NCBI RefSeq assembly: GCF_949628215.1
Contig: NC_134277.1
Coordinates: 122,180,963-122,244,962 of the forward strand
Direction of reading: 5' to 3'
Length of the DNA stretch: 64,000 bases
Source: Phalacrocorax aristotelis
Taxonomy: Eukaryota; Chordata; Aves; Suliformes; Phalacrocoracidae
Positions 51,427 to 64,000 of this stretch are shown piece by piece (the first letter of the stretch is position 1; every line of letters starts with the position of its first letter). Under the pieces are notes generated by a model. The model saw only the letters and a list, made by a program, of their open reading frames with translations, made no database searches and was not told the DNA's origin. The position numbers were made by a program, and so were the translations under genes.

Positions 51427-54400
51427 TCCTTTCTCATGGCAGACCCCACAGGCATCTGCCCACCTTTTCTTTCTTGGCTGCCTCTTTCTAACCCCCATGC
51501 TGACACTTGACCCTCATCCTCAGTTCTTTGTGGTGAATGGTAGATGTGGTGACATTTTCCTTGGCAAATACAAGGACCAGCCTTATGACTTGCCTCCCTG
51601 CAGCCTTCTGTCTCCCATGTCTTTTTAAGTGTCATGTGTCCTGGCGTGCTGGCCTCAGGGTGCTCTAGATGTGGGAAAAGGAATAGCATCTTCCTACAGT
51701 GTGTTTTGTCTCTGGGTCATTCTGTGTTTTTATCATTCCTTTTGTATTTTTACCTCTCAGCAACACAGCCTTGCAAGGGTTAAAGAGGAAAGGTGGCACT
51801 TGGCTAGCCTAAGATTAGTGTTCTTGCCCAGTACTGGTGATGCCCCTGTGTGCAAGCTGAGAGAAGCTTGATTAGCACCAGTTTGGATCCTTTGTCCCCT
51901 GAGTTGTCTGTCATTCTATTACACAGGACAGAAAAGAGCCCTGAACCTCTCTCTTGCCTGTTCTGCTCAAACAGAATTAAAGCAGTATATCAGTTTATTT
52001 GCCTAATTTATTTCTGCAAGAAATCTCTTCTAAGGGATATGGGGAATGCAATTAATTCTGAGAAGTTTGACTCAAAACCCTGCTATGAAACACTGTGAAA
52101 CCCTCAATGAGACACTGAAATATCAGGCTTTTAACAGATGTCGGCTCAAGGAGAAAATAGAGTATACCTTAGGATTTGGAGGAGGAAACGCAATGCTGTT
52201 ACATAAACCAAAGGGAAATCTCCACAGAGGATTAAATGGCCTAAGGTCTGTCCTTGTGTCTCTTCCTAATGGCGGGTGTGGCTGCTGTGACTGAGTGACT
52301 TGTGCTAATGGGCATAATGTTGGTACTGAAAAGATATGAACATCTGATGGGGGTCCAGAGCATTATGAAAAGTTGCTTGTTGATGTCTGTCTGAGTCTGC
52401 AATACGGCAGAAATAACAAGCTGTATGTAAAATCATCTGGCTCATAAGATGGTATTGAAGGCTCAGAGATGAGGTTTGTTTGTGCTTTCTGCTCTCTGAT
52501 GCCTGCATCAAGACAGGCACACTGGCAGAGCACTGTATATAATAAGTTACACTGCTCTAAGTGACCTGCTGTCCTATAGTTAGGAAATTTGGCATATTTG
52601 TTATATATAGTCCATTAAGAAATGAAAAGGAACATTTTTTTTTTTGCATAATTTGGATACCTCAGTTGTAATGTATACTTCTGACATGTTTCCCAGCAGT
52701 GTTACAGGTCATCTTCAGTAAGTGCACTAAAATAACTGTATCAGCAGGTAGTAACAATTAAACCCTAACCTCTCTCCTCTCTCAATATTTCTTCAGTACT
52801 TCTAGTTTAGGTAAAATGTGCTTACCTCAAATTACAGGCAGGATGTATTGTTGCAAATTCTGCGGCTACCTTTCTCACTTCCTCAGAGAGAGTGACTCTC
52901 GAGCAGCTTAAGTCCTTTCACAAGAAATTTAAGTACAGTGTCACTTAGAGTAGATATGACAGACACATCATGTTGTACAGACGTGGTGAGAGAATACAGC
53001 ACAGACAACCACCCAATCCAACTAACTAGAGGGAAATTATAAGAAAAGCAGAATGGTGATGTAAGATGTTAGAAAAATAAGCACAAGACTTCTAAAATAC
53101 ATGTAAAATTTGCCAGGTATCCAGTGCAAGTTTTTTACAAGAGAGCTGTGTTGCTCAGTGGTTGTAGGATGCAATATGCTGCATTTTGAAGCATTTGACA
53201 TAATGATGATGCAAGCAGGAAGGATGGTTTTGAAAATGCTAAAACAAATATAAATTCTGAATCTTTCCTTGTTCAGTGGAGGTGTCAGATAATATCGCAT
53301 AGCTGGCGCTTGAAGAGCAAACAGTAAAAAATCCTGGCTGCTCATGGCATTGCTTTTCTGTACTGCTGCTAAAAAGACCATCGGGGGCCAGGCATTCTCA
53401 CTGATTTAAATCAAATTTCTCCTAAGAGAGGCCTGATCTAATGGATGACAGGTCTACTCTACAGGTGAAAATGGATAAACTGTACATTAACTGGGCAACA
53501 CAATTGTTATATGTGTCACGCTTGGATTAAATGTAAATGTTAATGGGTGTAAATACTAGGATTCTTCTTGTCTAATGGGATGCCAGAAAAAGTCTGTATA
53601 GTTGTGCCTTTCAACATGCTGGGAGTAGTTGGATTGTGGTATTTTCCACTTCAGCCTCCTCCTCTGTGGTGCTGGAGAGCCATGGACTGGATTGCCAGCA
53701 GCTGTGTTTGGGTTTTGGTTGGTACCTGGTAATACCTTGCAGCATTTCTGTGAATTTCCCCTGCTCACCTCTGCAAATTATTAATACTGAGCTCTTCTGA
53801 GTGATTTTTTGGGGGCATATGATTAACTTACACGCTGCTTTTCTTTTTTTATTTTCTTTTTTCAATTTTTGTCAAGATCTTAAAACTTTTAGAAACAGAG
53901 AGAGCTTTTTAGTAGAAATGCTGGGTTGCCCAGTGCTTTTTGTGTGATGTTTTGCATGTCTGTCAGAACATGAATGATGTTTCCTCCGTTTTCAGTTCCA
54001 GCCTGCCTGCTGACCCCTGTTACCTGTCACTGTTTTACTTGGCTGCAGCAGGGTAAGGTCTCCCTGAGAAAGGAAGAAGGATGCCTCTGGTGGTGCATGT
54101 GCTCCTCATCACGTGAAACAGCAGTGTCTGTTTGCCTTGGGCAGCCTCCACCTCCATTTGGGTTGGGGCTGTGTCTGCCAACTGGACCTCCTGCTTTTCC
54201 CTCTTCCCTTCTGCTCCTTGAGCTGGAGAGTAAGGACAGAAAACAGCTCATGGTACGAATTGGTTGTCTTGTTTGGCCAGTCTCCGGGGTTTGTCCCCAA
54301 CTGGTTTATGAGGGCCCAGGATTGTTGTGTAGGCAATGAGGAGAGCCTGAAAAGGAAGCTGCCTGCAGAACTGGCAGAACTTAGAGGTGCAAAGGGTCTT

Positions 54401-57115
54401 CAGTGCAAACTGTGCTTTACATAAGACTTGTTGATGTACTTGCAGTCTTCTTGGATCTTGCTCTAGTAAGAGAAAGAAACAATAAAATAACCTTTAAACA
54501 GCTGGCTTTAAAACACCAACTACAGTGCAGGTGCCTTTCTGTAATGCATAGTTTCCTCCCAGTTTGTCTTACTTTTTTGTTTTTGGTAGATTATTAAATG
54601 CACAAAATGAGTGCTGGCACGAAGCTGGGCTTGTGTACTGGTGCCCTTATTATGTTCTTCCCAAATGGAGGACCCGCTGACCCTGAAGCGATGGGGCTCA
54701 AGAGCAGTGGCACTTTCATGCTGTGGGCTTCAGAAAAAGGAGGCTATTGGATTTTGGTCCAGACAGCTCTTCAGGGCAGGTCTTATGGCATGAGTAACTA
54801 CAGGAAGCAGGATATTTTGCAAGATGTCAAATTAAATGATTTAATCGGTCCTTATGGTCTTAAAAGAAACCAGTCTTGTTTTCGGCACATAAAACGTGGT
54901 GTAACATCTGACTAGTTGAAAAGAAGGGAGTTCCCTTCCAAACTTGTAATGCCATCCAAAGTGCGATCCTTTCCTTGATAAAGATCGTAGTTTGCTGAAG
55001 TGTGAGTAGGAAACTTCTCTGAGTGCTGAGTATGCTTTTGGCATACCAGCAAGCAAGAGAACAGGCTGATCTGAAATACATTAATTTCTTGTTCATGTGA
55101 AGAATCTTGTGGTCAAATAACATCAGTATGATCTTACAGTCAATCCAGCAAAATGTTCTTCAGTGCCTAGCTTTGTGGTAGGAGTGACTATAAATACGAA
55201 AGTCTGCAATAGCTTGTTTTTTTCAACATCACTCGCATTAGAGTAGAAAGCCATTTTTAAAAATCATTCTATTTTTGACTGAAAAATGAGGCCTTCAGAT
55301 CTGTTTTTACAAAACCCTTGGACATTTCATCAAAAAGCTGAACATCTGAAAAACAGAAATAAAGAAAAAAAATATTTTAAACGTCCTAGTATAAGCTTTG
55401 TTGTTTCACGTCAGCATTTTTCTGTAAGGAATGAAATATTTCCCGTGAAACACCAAAGAGACTTTCTTGGTATGTCTGAGGAAGGAAGAGGCAATACATG
55501 GTGCATCGTGGGAGACGTAGTTTAATCTGAGAGGCCAAGCCGAATCTGAGTTTAAAATTCTCAAGAGATGCCAAAATAGCATTCCAAATGAAAGCTTTTT
55601 GGGTTTTAATCTTAAAAAATACTGCTCTACAGGGATGATAAACAATTTGTCACATCACTGGAACATTCCATAAAAGAATGTATGCTTGTGAGGAAAAATG
55701 AAAGAAAACCCTTTTTCTTTCTGGATGGTAGCCTTATGAACCCAGCCCAAGAAAGTCAGAACAAGTCCCCTCTGATTCATTCATTCATCATCTGTAAAGA
55801 AGAACTGCAACTATGGGGCAGTTGGTTAGTCTATAGGTAATTCACAGATTAGAAGAGAATCCAGCTATATCTCTAATATAGCTGTTTCAGCTTTGGCACC
55901 AGGTTTTTATCAGTAAAATAAACAGACATGACTGAATTGTACATGGATTCAATTGGCATTGAACTTTTAGAAAGTTCAGTTGTGCATCTAAAATATTGAA
56001 ATTGAGACTGCATCTCTGTTTTAAATACACACATTGGAAATGAAGTTGTAATGCGAGAAGATAACATTTTTATATAGTCATTTTTCTGGCTCTAGCTTTC
56101 AGTAGCTTTAAAGGTATTTTATAAATAAAGAGATCTGGTGTATTACAACATACAGTTGTACATTTGGGACATGTAATATAAACCTTAATGAAAGTTCATG
56201 AGAATTTAATGTGCAGAAGTTATTTTTAATTCACAGTATCTTATCTGTTTTTAATTTTTTTCAAATTACAAAATGCAATTGGGCTGTCTTATGTACTAAT
56301 TCTTTGCCAGATCTAATTTGTTTCCAAATTAAAGACATTTTTCAGTTACACTGTCACGAAAAGCATCTGAAACTGTTAAGTTTTGTTATATTTTTAACTT
56401 TAAAAACTTCAGAATGTTGCCGATAGTGATTTTTCCAATTTTTGAGAAAATGATTTATCTCTGGGACAAAACCTACCACCATAAGCCTACCTCTTTTTTT
56501 CCAGCCTGAGGGGTTTATTATCATCTTGAATTAAAACCCCCATGTAACCGGGTGCTCTAATGAATGGGGGCTCAGGGCCAGAAATCCCTGTTTGATTATT
56601 GGACCCAGCTGAAACAGGAGCAAGTGGTTACACAACCCGGCAGCTGCTGGGCTGAACAAGGTCTGTCAGTGGGAAGGAGGCTCCTACTGTAGGTCCTGAG
56701 AGATGCAAATCCCTAGGGAGGAGTATGGCCTCCCCTCTGCTCAAGATGGGCAGAACAACATCTTTTGTTGTTGCAGTTTCAACATTCTCCCTGTTTTTTT
56801 TTTTTGAAGAGGAATAAGGCTGGGTCCAGGGCACACATGGTGGTGGTGGTGACTGCTGGTGAAAGGTGTGCTGCTGTTGTGAGCAAGACTGAATGGAGGT
56901 GGGCACCGAGGGGAAGCCATGAAAGCACATGGAAAAGTAGAAGCACTGCAGAAAGGAGGAGCATAATTGGTAGCCAGTGGGACCTGTCCTAATGATGGCT
57001 CTTCTCTCATTTTGAAATATGAAAAAGGGATGATGGAAAAAACTCTTGAGTGCCTGATGGCTGTGTCTCAGGCAGGCTTGCAGAGCCAGACCTGAGCTGC
57101 TTTCTTGCACCTCTA

Positions 57116-57188
57116 AAAAAAAAAGGCAAAACAAAACAAAAAAAAAGCAAAAAAAACCCAAAAAACCCAACCCAAACAAAAAAAAAAC
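57116..57188. repeat. A-rich low-complexity tract
   Basis: A-runs are interrupted by C and G (aaaacaaaac, aaacccaaaaaaccc and similar). On the minus strand it creates a long but low-complexity Phe/Leu-rich open frame (56628-57236) that I do not accept as a gene. Confidence 0.8.
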
Positions 57189-60100
57189 AACCCACAACAC
57201 CCCAAACTGGCAGTGGTCACCCAGCTTGTTGTCCACTGGTGAGTTATGTAGCAGCAGATGACTTCTTCAGTTGCTGATGCAACTTGTGAAACAGCAGTGC
57301 CTGGCTTTAGAAAGGATGAAGTTGCACAGCTGTGGAGACAGCTGGAGTGGAGTTGTCTGGTGCTTCAGATCATATAGCATGAAGACTGACCTCAGGTTAC
57401 TCTGCTTATACTGCCTTCACCTCATGCTCTTCCTCAGCCTGACCCTTGTTCAAAGAAAAGAGAATTTATGTGGAGGGCTTAAGTCATACTTTTCCCTTTC
57501 TCCTCCTTGTTTAGCACAGCGTATGCAGTACTTGGGAGGGAACAGGCAAAGACAAGGGAAAGCACTGACTTTAATAAATGAATATATCCTTATGGCACAC
57601 TTTGGCAGCACAGACCTTGGGAGATGTCTGAGTGTGCCTTCCTCTGACTTGCTCAAGATGGAAGGGCGTGAAAGGGACATTGGGCTGCTGGGGCAAACGT
57701 AGTCTGGTGCTCTGGAGAGAAAATGATAAGGAGCTCTCAGCTGCCTGTTGAGAGAGCCATTCCTGTTTGAGAAACTAATAGAGGCTCATGACAAGTCATG
57801 TCAGCATCTGTCATGCTACATTGGTGTAGATGAGAGAAGATTTTGACCCTCACTTTAGAATGAGTACGCATGTACATGCTCTGGATCAGGGAGTGTTTTC
57901 TGAACTGGTTAATAAGGCACGTACTACGGAGTCCGTACCAGAAGGGCAGGAAGGCATATGTGCCCACTCAACAGTCAGGTTCAAATTCTCTCCATAGATG
58001 CTTAAAAACAGTTCAGTACAGTTACTCCAGCAGGGTTACTCAATATCGAATTTAGCTTTGGTCAGGATTCTCCGCATGGCCACAGTTTTCATTTTAACTC
58101 CCCAGGAGCAAATGCCACATGGTTGATCTTCCACCTGATTTGGTGGGGAAAGGAAAATGTTTTGCAGAAGCTGGGACAAATGTGTAGTATTCAAGATTTT
58201 TCCCATCATGTTGCCTTCAAAGCAGGCAGCGGAAGTGCTTAATTATTTGGAAACTCATTTGGCAGGTTCTTCCCAGCACTAGGCTATTTAATGCATCAGC
58301 CCGTCACACTTAAATACTTTAGGGCTCACTTAACGTTTTTGATTACACCTGAGATGGTTCACAGAAGCTGTTTTGACAGGGTATAATTTTCTGTTACTAA
58401 GCTGCCTGATTTTTTTTCTAATGAAGAGTTTAAACCCTAGTCAAAACAATTTTTCAAAATCTCCGAGCCTACAGTTATTCCTAACAGGATAAGCATTCGC
58501 TCTGCTTACACTGCCTGTCAGGAGAAGCCTGGTGTATTTGTATGGTATATTTAATGTTATTTTGGAACCTGACTGCAAGTGATGTCACCTTTTTACAAAG
58601 AAGGGGAGATGCAGAGTAGTGTTGTACGGATCCTAGTCTTATTCAAATTAATGCCAAAATAATTGGAGTAACAATGCATAATCAGCAAACTGTTAAATAC
58701 ATTAAGTCCTACTATTTTCTGTTGAATTTGCTCCAACTAGGGGAAGATCACCATGTGTTTTTTGGCAGTAGCTTGTCTGGAAAATGAAATAAATGAAACC
58801 GTGCTCTCATGGAGAAAGAGGTGGGGAATGGTTTCAGGACCTCAGATTTCGTAATGCATTTCTTTAAGAAACTGGAGGCTCAGTGAATGAGTACCTATGC
58901 TCATTCTGAGAATAACAAGCTTTTGTAAGTTTTCTGTTCTGATATTTAAGGCCTGATCTCCTACTGAAGGTAAAGCTGAAATGAAGTTTGCAGCCCATGG
59001 CATACAGCATTTATCAAATAGCCTTGGTAAATCCACTGTCCAGCCTGCAGCTGCCTGTAGTCATGGGGCTCTTTCTTCTTCAGCCTTTTCTAGACCTCAG
59101 GAGCTGAGGCCATAAGAATCATGGCATTCCGCAGATGTTGCTTTTAGCATCACTTTAATATGACAAGAGGTTTATTGCAGTAGTCTATCTTACTTAAAAA
59201 TGCTCATGAATCATAATTTAAAGAACTCTGCGATACAATGGGTTAAAAAAGTACAAGGTTGCTTAGCTGGGTTATTATACAGTACAGTGCTTGTTTTGCA
59301 AATATTTAATACATGACCCAGCTGAATTTTTAGGCATATTCAGCAATGCACACACACAATGCTGCTATTTTTATTACTAGAATGTTCACCTGACACAGCA
59401 CACACCACTGTTACCTTCCTGAGACACATATTTAGACAGCTTTGAAACCTCCTTTCAGGGTCTGGTGTCTGCTCTGTATGCAAGCTAAAGAGCCAGATTA
59501 CAAAAAAATCACTGATACATATCTTTCCAGGGGATCTTGGCAAGAGTTGCTGCTATCACCTATGCTGTTTCTGATATCACTTGCATCCATTGCCACAGCC
59601 TGTCAAAACAGGTGTATTTATAGGCCCTGAGGGACTGAAACAAGAAATCAAACATTTCTATATTCTCTTTAGCAATCTCCTGCTGCTGTACTAGGTCTTG
59701 GAATTAGAAAAAATTATTCTCCCTTTTAGCAAGGAAATCATCAACAAAATGCTGGTTGGCTTCAGAAAAACACACAAATATTTAAATCCACATCAGAGAA
59801 AACTGGGACAAGATCTCACTGAACATTATGAATTAAAGTAAATTAAGAAGCAGTGCATGAGTGTGATTAATTCAACTACTTTGCTTAAAGAGAAAAAGTA
59901 CGCACCCTGTGCTAAGATATCTTTTCGTGCTCTGTCTTGGCAGTAATTAAGCTCTAGGGTGCTAGAGGCTGCCTATTCCTCGTAATGGCCTGGAATAGTT
60001 AATGGGGTTGAGCTCTGTAAGAGGAAGAATCCCACTAATTGTGCAATCCTCCTGGCACTGGGGTTTGGCAGGACGTCCTCACAGTGAACCTACGCTGGGT

Positions 60101-63100
60101 GTGCCGCCCTTTGTAGAGTGTGATGCACAGCTTTGTGTGCCTGAGGCTGCAAGAAATAATAATTTTCAGCAGTGTGAGGGAGCTTGAATGCATAACTTTT
60201 TGGGGCTAGCATGGCAATCATGTCTTTTTAGGAGATTTATGTTTACTGTATTGCAGCATCCCACTTTTCCAAAAATTTCCAGCAGTGATGGTGATGAGTG
60301 ATAAGGAGATACAGTAAAGTGAGTTGAGTTAATGGATGTAGTCCTAAGACTACAAAGGATTTCTTTAAAGGTGAAGTGCACAGGAAAGGAATATTTTTCA
60401 CTTAGTTTTAAAGAGAGAGATTAACAGAAGTTCAGGGAGGGAGTATTCAGCTGGATTGATATGTGAAGAAGGTGCCTCTTTTGGCATAATCCCAGATGAA
60501 AATAGTGGATCATGATAGCTCCATTTCAACCCATAGTTTGTCAGGAACTAGTAAGTGGGAAGTGACTCAAGTGTTCAATGCACAGGTTTCTAAGGGCCAC
60601 CAGATCATAATCCAGAGATGAAAGAAGTTGAAATGCAGATCTGTATCATTTATGAAATGGCTGTGACAATACAAATAACTTAATCGTGGGAGATGTTACT
60701 TCCATAACCTCCTGTTCTCAAGAAAGCTGCATGAACAACTCTTTTACTGCTGTGAATAGAGAATTGTTCTCTCCTTCCCTTCTTTAAGTCAAGTGATCAG
60801 CTTGCAACCTTGTTGGTATTTGCTCTAAGAAAAAAATGATCAAAAGTTTTCTGCTGGCTACAAGCCCTCCACCCTTTGGAAATGTTCTGTTGATCATAAA
60901 CGATTTTTTTTCTTGGTGCCTTTAATCAATAGTAGCAAAAATTTCAAATAAGAGACGTTCTGGTTGTATATGAGAGAAATGAAAGTTGCTTTCCTGGGGG
61001 AGCGTGTACTCTTCCACAAAATCTGGTGTCCTGGAGACTGGGAAACTGTGCACAGAGCTGCAGCCTCAACTCCAAAGCTGTTGGATTTGGCTCGTAGTAC
61101 CAAGGCTTCATGTCCCTTCCCATCTACCCACTATTTAAACTTGCTCTCAGACATATTGTCTTGCACCTTTGTCCAGCAGCTGCTCGTTTTTTCCCAAATA
61201 TTTTCCAACTTCCAGGCCTTTCGGTTAACCGTGTGTAACCTTGTGAAGAACGACAAAAATATTTCTTTTTGGAGAGTTTGCTTCTACCAACGATGATGAT
61301 CTTCATATCATGGGAAGGAAGGATATTTTGTCTTTTGTTTGTTCAGTTTGCCAGTCAGCTCTTCTGTTTCAACAAATCTTGAAAAATGAATTTGACTACA
61401 AAATAAATATATTTTTCTTTCTTTTTGATATGCCCTCTCTTCTGCATTTGTCGTTGTAGGCTGCAAGTAGCAAGCGAGCTCTCTTGCTAAGTGGGTTTTC
61501 AGTAGAAGAAAGAAAATTGATTTGTGCTATGTAGGTGGCTGGCAATCTTTTCTTTATATTATTGTAAGTATCAAGGGTTCAGGGAATATTCACTGTATCA
61601 GCAGCCTTGCATCTAATGAGGTTGTTTGGACTCTGTTCTCTGAGCTGGAATAAAACCTTTGAAACATGTTAACCACAATTTGATTGAAAAGTGGGGGAGG
61701 TTTTTTAACAGTGAGCTTTAAGTAAACTGCATCTTTTTGAATTTCCTGGGCAGCTGCCTTTCTCCTTTTGATGTACCGTGCCTGGTGATGCTGTTAATGA
61801 AATGCATAATTATGTGTTATATAATAAAACAGAGCTAACATGAAGGTGCCTAATAGATTATAATGATGTGGAGGCCTGAGAAACTGAGGACCATGGGGGT
61901 TGTTGAAAAGTGCCTCCGGTGACAAAGAAGATATTTAAAGAGGTTTGAGTAACTGTGCTAATAAATTAATTGTGGTCTCTGTGCGTGTGTGAACGACATT
62001 TTTCAAGATTTTGTATATAGAGAGAATATTGAAAAAAAATAGATGCAATTTACTAGGCTGCTGATGTATGAAGTGTCAGCGCCGAGTGCTTCCAGCGCCT
62101 ATTAGTGCTGCTGGCTTTGCATACACGGGTGCCCTAGGCAAAGACATTTTTGGCACGGCCTGCTGCACCCGTAGGATCAAAAGGAAAAAAAAAATCTGGC
62201 AATATGCACAGAGAGTAAATTGCATCCTAAAGAGGAGCCCCTAAAACGCAGGCTTGGAATGAATATCACTAAATGGAACATCGTGTTTAATGGCTGAAGA
62301 GTTGTAGGTGTTTGGTGGCTGCCCCCAACTTCCCCCTTCCTTTCTCTGCTTTTGTCACCTTTATTTTATCACTCCCTCTGTAATACTCTGTGTAATTTGT
62401 TCCTTTCTTAAATTCTTTAGGAACTGGTTTGAACGGATAAGTATTTTTGAAGGAGAGGCTGCATAACCTTCCAGCCCTGGACCACATGGGCTCCTAATGG
62501 TGTTGGACTGTGGCTGGGCTTGCTTGGCTGCTGTTGTGGGCTTACAAGGGCCTGTCTGCTGGGGGAATTAGTATGCAGGGAGCTCCAGCATGAATTTACA
62601 GCCTGCTAGTTACTTGGCACTAGCTCCCTGGGCGGATGCTTCTAGTACCTACTAAGAGTGCTTTTGTGCAGGGTAGCTTTAAGAGTGCTTTTGCGTGAGA
62701 TAGGCGGGGTCCTTTTTGAAGGTGAAGTATGTTGTTTTTCACTTCCCAAGCACCAAGGGTACCCAAGTGGGTAGTTAGTGCAGAGTAGCTAATACGCAGT
62801 AAATTCACACCCAAGCTCACCGAGGGCTCACTCTCTCATGCAGCTGAGTCCTGAGGCTCTGCACTTTGTCTCTCTCAGCAGGGAGCAGAGGGCCCTTCTC
62901 TAAACAGGGAATACTAAGCTTTATGAAGGGCACATATATGTGCATGTGTAGGTTTGTGTGTGTCCATACGCTCACAGAAGATGACTTGAATCTGTCACGG
63001 TTCTTGGATTAACTTGTGCTTCCTTGATTTTTATCAAGACACCCTAAGGAGAACTTTGCTGCTGCATTGCCATCATCCTTATCATTAATGGACTTAGGTT

Positions 63101-64000
63101 TTGGCTACAGGTTTTGGGGAGGCTTCAATGAATTCTTCTTTTTTCTGCAGTGCTAAGACTGGCATACGTTTTCTTCTATGAGTGACTGCATCTTTTGTGT
63201 GTGAATCTTTTTGTTGTGATTCCCTTCTCCAGCATTTCTTATTTGATCTCTGGAATTTATTCTTCTATTTGATATATGTTTATAGGTAATAAATGTTCTC
63301 CCATGACATGAGAACCCCCAGTAAAAAGGAAATAAGGTTTTCTCTAGCTCTCTGAGTACTTGAAATCAAGTCAATTTGTTAATAAAACTTTTGCTTTAGG
63401 CTGGGCTTCATAAGTAACTTGATCTATAATTAGTGTACAGCTTTACCTTATTTTAGGGTCACATAATGGGTTAAATTTTCATGCAAGTTTTCTTGATATT
63501 TTATGAATGATTTAATCTGTTTTTCATACTCATGCTTCAAATATAAAATTGATTTCCAAGTCATCTGCAGATCTGCTTTATGTTTTTGCTCTAGTATTTC
63601 CTATTTCCAAGAAAATTTCCTATCACAAAAATTACCTCTCCAGTTTCCATCTGTAGTGGGAGTTCAGGACAACTCTATCAGCTCTATTTTGGCCAAAGTT
63701 TAAATTTACTTACATAGAAAAGGTATTGCTCAAAATGCTTTTAACATGTCTTTCTTTAATGACCTCAGCCATACTAGCCTGCCAAAGGCAAACAGCATTT
63801 CTGCTCAGCAGGCGTTAACTCTTGGAGGAAGTGAAGTCCGACACTGAACCCAGAGGCACTTGCACCGAGCATTCAATGCGCTGTTGTGGAGAGGAGCCAC
63901 CCCCTCAGATCTCAGCACTCAGGAGGGCTGCAGAGCTGGAGAAAATCGGCACAAGCCTCAGTTACTCAATAGCAGATGTAAAATGCTGCTGAATGTTTGC

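Larger units (their letters stand above)
50378..64000. other. Non-coding region to window end
   Basis: About 13.6 kb lacks any exon I can support on either strand. It contains a long poly-T tract (about 51,402-51,426), an A-rich tract (about 57,116-57,188), two exon-like open segments without homology (53996-54052 and 59531-59611) and a possible conserved regulatory stretch (about 61,780-62,180). It could be a long CLC intron hiding or preceding the CBS-domain exons, or intergenic DNA. Confidence 0.5.

Noticed and set aside
53996..54052. 57-base exon-like segment reading SSLPADPCYLSLFYLAAA
   Set aside because: Splice-like ends are present, but the open frame is in the wrong phase for the CLC gene (phase 0 hits a stop) and has no homology.
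56628..57236. 202-codon open frame on the minus strand
   Set aside because: It is the longest open frame in the window, but its first third is Phe/Leu low complexity produced by the A-rich tract. It has no recognisable domain and no splice or promoter support.
57271..57702. 143-codon open frame on the plus strand
   Set aside because: No family resemblance or exon signals; its length is within chance for 64 kb read in six frames.

Overview
This window is vertebrate nuclear DNA, most probably from a bird. It has long introns, GT-AG exons, an A/T-rich background, degenerate CR1 LINEs (one ending in the ATTCTATG octamer repeat typical of avian CR1) and an LTR of a kind I recognise from bird genomes. 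No operons, CRISPR arrays or bacterial genes are present. Most longer open frames are chance frames in non-coding DNA, and the real coding sequence lies in short exons.

Region 1 (1 to about 13,000) is the 3' part of UBE2V2 (MMS2, the catalytically inactive E2 variant that partners UBC13) on the + strand. Three coding exons are present (1016-1161, 4361-4486, 11091-11237). They carry everything after the first seven or so residues, followed by a long 3' UTR with several poly(A) signals. The first coding exon lies upstream of the window.

Region 2 (about 13,000-22,000) is intergenic DNA, or 5' non-coding DNA of the next gene. It holds a short CR1 tail and no recognisable coding exon.

Region 3 (22,049-48,797) is a second + strand gene: a CLC chloride channel or Cl-/H+ exchanger related to CLC-6, CLC-7 and the plant CLCs, but clearly not CLCN6 or CLCN7 itself. 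Eleven exons join in frame to about 559 residues and cover the N-terminal cytosolic tail and most of the membrane domain. The gating and proton glutamates are conserved, and the filter motif has an unusual Pro-Ser-Gly-Leu-Pro form. The exons for the last helices and the CBS domains were not found and probably lie beyond the window. The second intron shown holds a long degenerate CR1 LINE, which is itself interrupted by a solo LTR with a 5-bp target duplication.

Region 4 (48,798-64,000) is non-coding as far as I can see. It contains one CR1 3' end, some simple-sequence tracts and one stretch that looks like a candidate conserved regulatory element. It is either the continuing intron of the CLC gene or flanking DNA.

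The two genes run in the same direction but act in unrelated processes: ubiquitin chain assembly in DNA-damage tolerance, and probably endosomal or lysosomal anion transport. Nothing here suggests functional coupling. The most notable content is the intact CLC paralogue next to UBE2V2.
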